NCBI GenBank assembly: GCA_001566295.1
Contig: KQ964245.1
Location: 3,415,524 to 3,479,523, forward strand
DNA: 64,000 nucleotides
Source of the DNA: Microdochium bolleyi
Taxonomy: Eukaryota > Ascomycota > Sordariomycetes > Xylariales > Microdochiaceae
Direction: 5' to 3'
Both the position numbers and the translations under genes were made by a program. This document shows, piece after piece, positions 59,801 to 64,000 of the stretch. Positions within the stretch are counted from its first letter, which is position 1, and each line of letters begins with the position of its first letter. A model generated the notes under the pieces. The model was not told where the DNA came from. It did no database searches and saw nothing but the letters and a program-made list of their open reading frames with translations.

Positions 59801-60124
59801 GACATGGCGGTCCGCAGCCGGCCGACCACGAGCAGCAGCAGCGATGTGGGATCCTCTCAGCGGCCCACTCCACCGCCTAAGCCGAGCCTCGCCCCCAAGC
59901 CAATGCATCTGAACAGCATCGGGACGGGAGGCAGGCCGCGGTCGCCGCCCAAGCCGCAGCACATGCAGGCACCGCCGCCGCAGAATGTAAGCGACCCGAC
60001 GATGTCGCCGCAGGACAAGGAGGACTATCTCAAGGACTTCAGCAAGCGGTACCCGAGTCTCGCATCGATCGAGATGACCGAGCAGGATTTTGGGGCGGGA
60101 GCCCAGGGCCGGACTGGACGATGA
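56846..60124 (+). CDS. prk1: Ark1/Prk1/NAK-family actin-patch serine/threonine kinase
   Basis: Three exons (56846-57767, 57832-57929, 57995-60124) encode 1049 residues. In yeast Ark1/Prk1 phosphorylate LxxQxTG motifs in Pan1, Sla1 and other coat proteins and thereby disassemble endocytic actin patches. The kinase domain spans about 54-330: glycine loop SEGGFAHVYLV, catalytic Lys87 (AVLKRV), HRD at 186-188 (LLHRDLKVENVL), DFG at 209-211 (CDFGSAAAP), TTLQYRSPEM and the SDIWALGVLLYKL helix. The short exon 2 restores the end of the domain (ASMLRENQTSRPNIYQV). The remaining 700 residues are Pro/Ser-rich with PPPKPSLAPK-type SH3 ligands (as in Ark1/Prk1, which bind Abp1), acidic clusters and a conserved-looking C-terminal end (YPSLASIEMTEQDFG). 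Introns are 64 and 65 nt. Confidence 0.93.
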
Positions 60125-60789
60125 GCAGCGGGCGTTTGTTGTGTCCTGGACATTGGCCATGGAGTGGACAAGAGAGCGTGAGGAGGCGGGGAGGGGGAGA
60201 GGCTGTGAGGGTTGACTTCATGAAATGCATCTTGAGTAACGATATTCATTCTCATGTTCGAAGCAGCAGCATAGCGAAGTGATCAAGTTTTTGGTTCAGC
60301 TACTTTAGAATATATAAACACAAGAAAATGGAGAAGAACATATACATACACAACACGCACAGACACACACACACACATTTGCAGGCACTGTGGAATGTAT
60401 GGCATGCTGAACACAAGGCCACAGAGCTGAGTACATCACTGAGAGGCCACCTTCCTTTCCCACGATACAAGATGCAGAAACGGCATTTAAAAACGAGTTT
60501 GACGGACGTGGCAAATGATTCTACCCTGATGTCGGGGTTTTATGAGAAGTAGGCTGTCTGTAATGCAGATCTGTATAATGGTAACTTTTGTGTATGATAC
60601 CCGTTGTCCCACCAAAGCGTCGCAATGCATATATACGAACAAAGATTTCCATTCTCCCCTGGGATATATAAAAAAATTCAAAACACTCCACGCTCCTCAT
60701 CGATCACATGAGATCATTTTCCCATTCTAGTTGACATCCAGATGCCACACACAAGGTCCCGATATGTACAAAAGAAGGAAGGGACAGAC
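60125..60789. other. Convergent 3' intergenic region with a CA microsatellite
   Basis: The kinase gene (plus) and the permease gene (minus) end towards each other. The sequence is AT-rich and contains a (CA)7-type run at 60363-60376. Confidence 0.65.
60363..60376. repeat. (CA)7 microsatellite
   Basis: An uninterrupted AC dinucleotide run within an imperfect CA-rich stretch (60347-60379) in the shared 3' region of two convergent genes. Confidence 0.8.
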
Positions 60790-62466
60790 TTAGAACAGGG
60801 CCCGGACGATGCGCAGGGGCAGGTTGGCCCAGGTCTTGGGGGCCTCGTTGTCCTTCTCCTCGTCGTACAGGCGGATGCCCGTCTTGAGGTCCATGGTGGC
60901 GAGAGGCACGCCGAAGGACCAGTCGCGCATGATGACCTTGTAGCCGACGTAGAAGGTGAGCACGATTGGGGCGGCGAGGTAGGACATGAAGAAGTCCTCA
61001 GCGTTGGGCACGGCGCTAGGGGACGGGTACAGCGCGTTGTAGGCGGTCGCGATGAGGCAGATGACATTGAGGGAGAGGCCAACAACGCTGCCCCAGATGC
61101 CGGCAGGGGCGCGGTAGGGGATCTGGTGGAGGGAGTAGCCCTGGCGGGTCCAGGCCATGCGGAAGCGGATGTGCGCAAGGCAGCAGGAGCCCCACACGAA
61201 GAAGAAGGAGAGACCGGAGAGAGCGAGGAGCCAGTAGAGGACGGTCATGCCGTTGGCGGCGACGGCGAGGTAGCCGAGGAGGCCGAAGGCGAGCTGGATC
61301 AGGACACACCACAGCGGGCGGCCGGCCTTGTCAACGTATGAGAGGAACTTGGGGGCCATGCCGCGGGCGGCCATGGCCTGCATGGTGCGCGTCGAGCCGA
61401 ACGTGCACGAGTTGGCGACGCTGATGACGGACACGGTGATGACGGCGTTGAAGATGGAGGGGAGGACCTGGACGCCGGCGTCCTGGATGGCCAACACGAA
61501 GGGGGAGGCGGACGAGTTGGCGCCGGAGGACTTGGCGAGACGCGGGTCGTCGCTGCGGAGGATGAGGCCCAGGATGAAGAGGTTGACAATGTAGAAGAAG
61601 GCGACGCGGAAGAAGACCTGCTTGGCAGCGAGGGGCACGGCCTTGCGAGGGTTGGCGGACTCAGCGGCGGCAAGGCCGACAAGCTCAGTGCCACCGAAGG
61701 CAAAGGCGGCGACGACGAAGACGGAGCAGAAGCCGTTGAAGCCGTTCTTGAACGCACCGGGGTCGGACCAGGTGCTGACGCCCATGTAGCCCTTGTTACC
61801 CACGGCGCCGACATTGACACAGATGCCGAAGATCATGAAGCCGACACACGCGGCGATCTTGATCATGGAGAGGACGAACTCGACTAGAGAAGGATCGTGT
61901 TAGTGAGGCTGTCGTTGAGACAAATCGAGCAGTGGAAGTAACGTACCTTCTCCGTATCCCTTGACACCAAAGATCTGGATGAGGCACAGCAGAACGAGGA
62001 AGACGGACACCCAAACGGCAATGGGGATCGTGTCATTCCAGAAGCGGATAGTGAGACCGGCAGCGATGAGCTCGAAGGGGAGGACGATGAGCCAGGCGAG
62101 AGCGTAGTCCCAGCCCATGGCAAAACCCCAAGCAGGATCTACGAATCTTGTGACGTATGCGAAGAAGGCGCCGTTGACAGGGTAGAGGACAGCAAGCTCG
62201 GCCAGAGCCTGCATGGTGAGCAGCAACATGACACCGACGACGGAGTAGCCGATGAGCAAGGCCGCGGGACCGCCCTTGTAGAGAGCACCACCGGATCCGA
62301 TGAAGAGACCAGCTCCGATGGCACCACCAATGGCGATCATCTGCATGTGTCGACTCTTGAGGTCGGTATGCAGCTTGTTCTCGCCATCGGCCTGTGTGAC
62401 GGCTCCGAGCTCTGCATCACGGGGCTCGACGACCACCTTCGCGTCGTACTTCTCAGAGTCCGACAT
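60790..62466 (-). CDS. Amino-acid permease of the yeast amino acid transporter (AAT/APC) family, Gap1-like
   Basis: Two exons, 62466-61947 and 61883-60790 (63-nt intron, GTACGT donor, TAG acceptor), encode 537 residues with about 12 hydrophobic segments. The N-terminal cytosolic part (about 40 residues) is charged and Lys-bearing, as needed for ubiquitin-dependent endocytosis. Family signatures follow: LKSRHMQMIAIGGAIGAGLF with the GAIGxGLF substrate-site glycine motif in TM1, ALAELAVLYPVNGAFFAYVTRFVDPAWGFAMGW, and AFAFGGTELVGLAAAESANPRKAVP (TM6 region). The permease imports amino acids at the plasma membrane by proton symport. The exact substrate range cannot be read from the sequence. Codon use is strongly C-ending, suggesting high expression. 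The upstream region carries six GATA-factor sites, pointing to nitrogen-source control. Confidence 0.93.
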
Positions 62467-62611
62467 GGTGTGTTGGTGATGGCAAGGATGTCACCGTCTG
62501 GGGGGAAGTGAAGGACAAGTGGAGAAGAGGAGGATGCTCCAGAAACGAAGCTCGTGATGAGGATGAAGAGAAGACCAGAGCTGCAAAAACCTGGGGGAGA
62601 TGCTCAGATTC

Positions 62612-62617
62612 TTTATA
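62612..62617 (-). promoter_or_regulatory. TATAAA box upstream of the permease gene
   Basis: The minus strand reads TATAAA about 145-150 bp before the ATG at 62466, a plausible distance for a core promoter with a normal-length 5' leader. Confidence 0.5.
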
Positions 62618-62657
62618 CTACCTGCCCGCCACTCGTCGACCCCAGATTCGGGGACGC

Positions 62658-63023
62658 CTATCTGTCCATCTCCATATTCGCTCACCCTGGCTAGCGCAAC
62701 CCCAGACTTGATAGGAGTCGTGAGGCTCAATTGCGTAGGCTGGACTGGCTGTATCGACGGTCGACCGAGGCCCAGAACAAGATAGCCCGCCCCATTTTGG
62801 AGCCCGGTGTAGATAACGAGAGAGAGGCGCTCCGTCTCGTCGGGACTGGGCAGACGACTGCAAGCGAGCCAAGTCCCGGACAAGCATGCGGGACAAGACT
62901 CATGACGGCACCCCTGCATGCAAAGAAGCTTTAGAATCCTGGCTCCTGGGCCTGGGTTCCCCAGGCTAGAACCCGCTATCTACCGCCCAAGCTCGCAGTG
63001 CCCATGCATGGGGGAGCTTATCT
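62658..63023. promoter_or_regulatory. Cluster of six HGATAR sites (AreA/NIT2-type)
   Basis: Sites at 62658-62663 (AGATAG, minus), 62709-62714 (TGATAG, plus), 62780-62785 (AGATAG, plus), 62811-62816 (AGATAA, plus), 62976-62981 (AGATAG, minus) and 63018-63023 (AGATAA, minus). HGATAR is the binding consensus of the nitrogen-regulatory GATA factors AreA/NIT2. About one site per 340 bp is expected by chance when both strands are counted, so six in 366 bp upstream of an amino-acid permease is suggestive. Confidence 0.55.
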
Positions 63024-64000
63024 AGGGAGGAACGGTCTAGAACGCCAGCACGAGTGGCGCTGGTGCTCGAGACGAGTCGCGATCTGGTCAAGGGCAAGCC
63101 AAAACCCGCCGCTAGTCTGCAACGGACCATCCTCCGTGAAGAGCCCCACGGGTAGTCTCGGCGCAATTCTGAAAAACTCTATCCACAATGCGGATCGATT
63201 CCACTCTCTCCACGAGTTCCAGCACTTCAGGGGCTGCGTGGGGGCGCTAACCAGCTCTCGGGGATGCCGTAGTCCTCTTTCGACTCGACAATACGTTTGT
63301 ATAACGTAAATTGGGCATGTTCCTCCACATCAACCTCTGGTCTGGGCTCGTCGAGCGTGTGTCCGGCGGACGCGGAGTGGATATCAACGCGTGCGCTTGC
63401 CCCGTGGGATTGGCCGGACCTCACTGGAATCGAGGATGTGCGAGGAAGGACATGCCGAATGTGGGTGAGCTGTGATTGTATTAGCTGTCTGTGTGGCAGT
63501 AGAGTGCCTCACACAGCGTGTTACATCGTATGAGCCACGTGCACGGGCACATGCCTTTCGCCCGAGGGCAACCGCTTCTCAATCGCTGGTGCGAGACAAG
63601 CATGTGCCACTTCGTGCGTCTTTTTGCAGCTGCGCGGTTTTGCTAGATAGTGGCGAATCCTGCAGGCACCATCCGAGGCTGTTGCCCCGGCCTGACCATT
63701 CCATGTTCGTACATCTGCAACCAGACCGAGTCACTGTCCACCGCGCTCAGTGCGGCCCTCAGGCCAATGTCGCTGGCGAGGTCCTCTGCGACAAGACGAA
63801 GAATGCTGTCAAAGATCTGATCGTCGATCTGGACGAACGACACAAGTGCAGTGAGGAGCTGTCGAGCTGCTTGCCAGACCTGAGACGCATGTGAAAAGCT
63901 ATCGAACCTGATCGGCGGAGCCGCCTCATCTGCCCCGGAAAATCGTCCATTGCTAGGCCGAACGGTCAGGACCAGGCTCCCTCGAGGCCCCGTCTTACTG

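Larger units (their letters stand above)
62467..64000. other. Upstream region of the permease gene to the right edge
   Basis: The first 560 bp hold the TATA-like box and GATA-site cluster of the permease promoter. The remaining kilobase has no recognisable gene; the small open frames near 63470-63900 have no family resemblance. Confidence 0.6.

Noticed and set aside
1..64000. Secondary-metabolite cluster, mobile element, 5S rRNA gene or CRISPR-like array
   Set aside because: No polyketide or peptide synthetase, transposase, reverse transcriptase, long terminal repeat, 5S-like sequence or regularly spaced repeat was recognised on either strand. The genes are mostly conserved housekeeping functions.

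Overview
The window is nuclear DNA of a filamentous ascomycete (Pezizomycotina, most likely a Sordariomycete). The reasons are the gene set, short spliceosomal introns (mostly 50-110 nt, GTAAGT- or GTATGT-type donors, CTGAC-type branch points, CAG or TAG acceptors), large GC-rich intergenic spaces, and an intron-containing nuclear tRNA gene. No transposon, virus, CRISPR array or secondary-metabolite cluster was recognised. All exon junctions were inferred by eye from reading frame, splice signals and family knowledge.

Layout, left to right. (1) The 5' end of an eIF4G-like gene leaves the left edge on the minus strand, followed by about 3.5 kb without a recognisable gene and a tRNA-Glu(CTC) with a 38-nt intron. 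(2) A five-exon THO-complex subunit 1 gene (minus) carries a guanylate-kinase-like C-terminus whose P-loop is lost. It stands head to head with an Aquarius/Cwf11 spliceosomal helicase (plus). (3) On the minus strand follow an NHX-type Na+/H+ exchanger, an Irs4-like EH-domain protein, the microtubule bundler Ase1/MAP65 and a secreted GH128 glucanase. (4) After about 5.3 kb of apparently empty DNA come Pan1 (endocytic EH/WH2 scaffold) and the splicing factor Spp2, both minus. (5) On the plus strand follow Vid21/Eaf1 (NuA4 scaffold), Mak11 (60S biogenesis), an INSIG protein (sterol sensing), a LONRF-like RING/LON protein and an Ark1/Prk1-type kinase. (6) An amino-acid permease (minus) ends the set, with a cluster of GATA-factor sites upstream.

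Functional themes. There is an RNA-processing group (THOC1 fusion, Aquarius, Spp2, plus eIF4G and Mak11 in translation and ribosome assembly). There is also an endocytosis/actin group: Pan1 carries many LxxQxTG motifs, and the Ark1/Prk1-type kinase that recognises such motifs in yeast lies about 21 kb away. The Irs4-like EH protein and the permease, a typical endocytic cargo class, fit loosely with this group.

The most interesting observations are the THOC1-pseudo-guanylate-kinase fusion within one uninterrupted exon, a 90-nt stop-free in-frame intron in the helicase core of Aquarius, a 30-nt microexon in the exchanger, six HGATAR sites in 366 bp upstream of the permease, and several multi-kilobase gene-free intervals.
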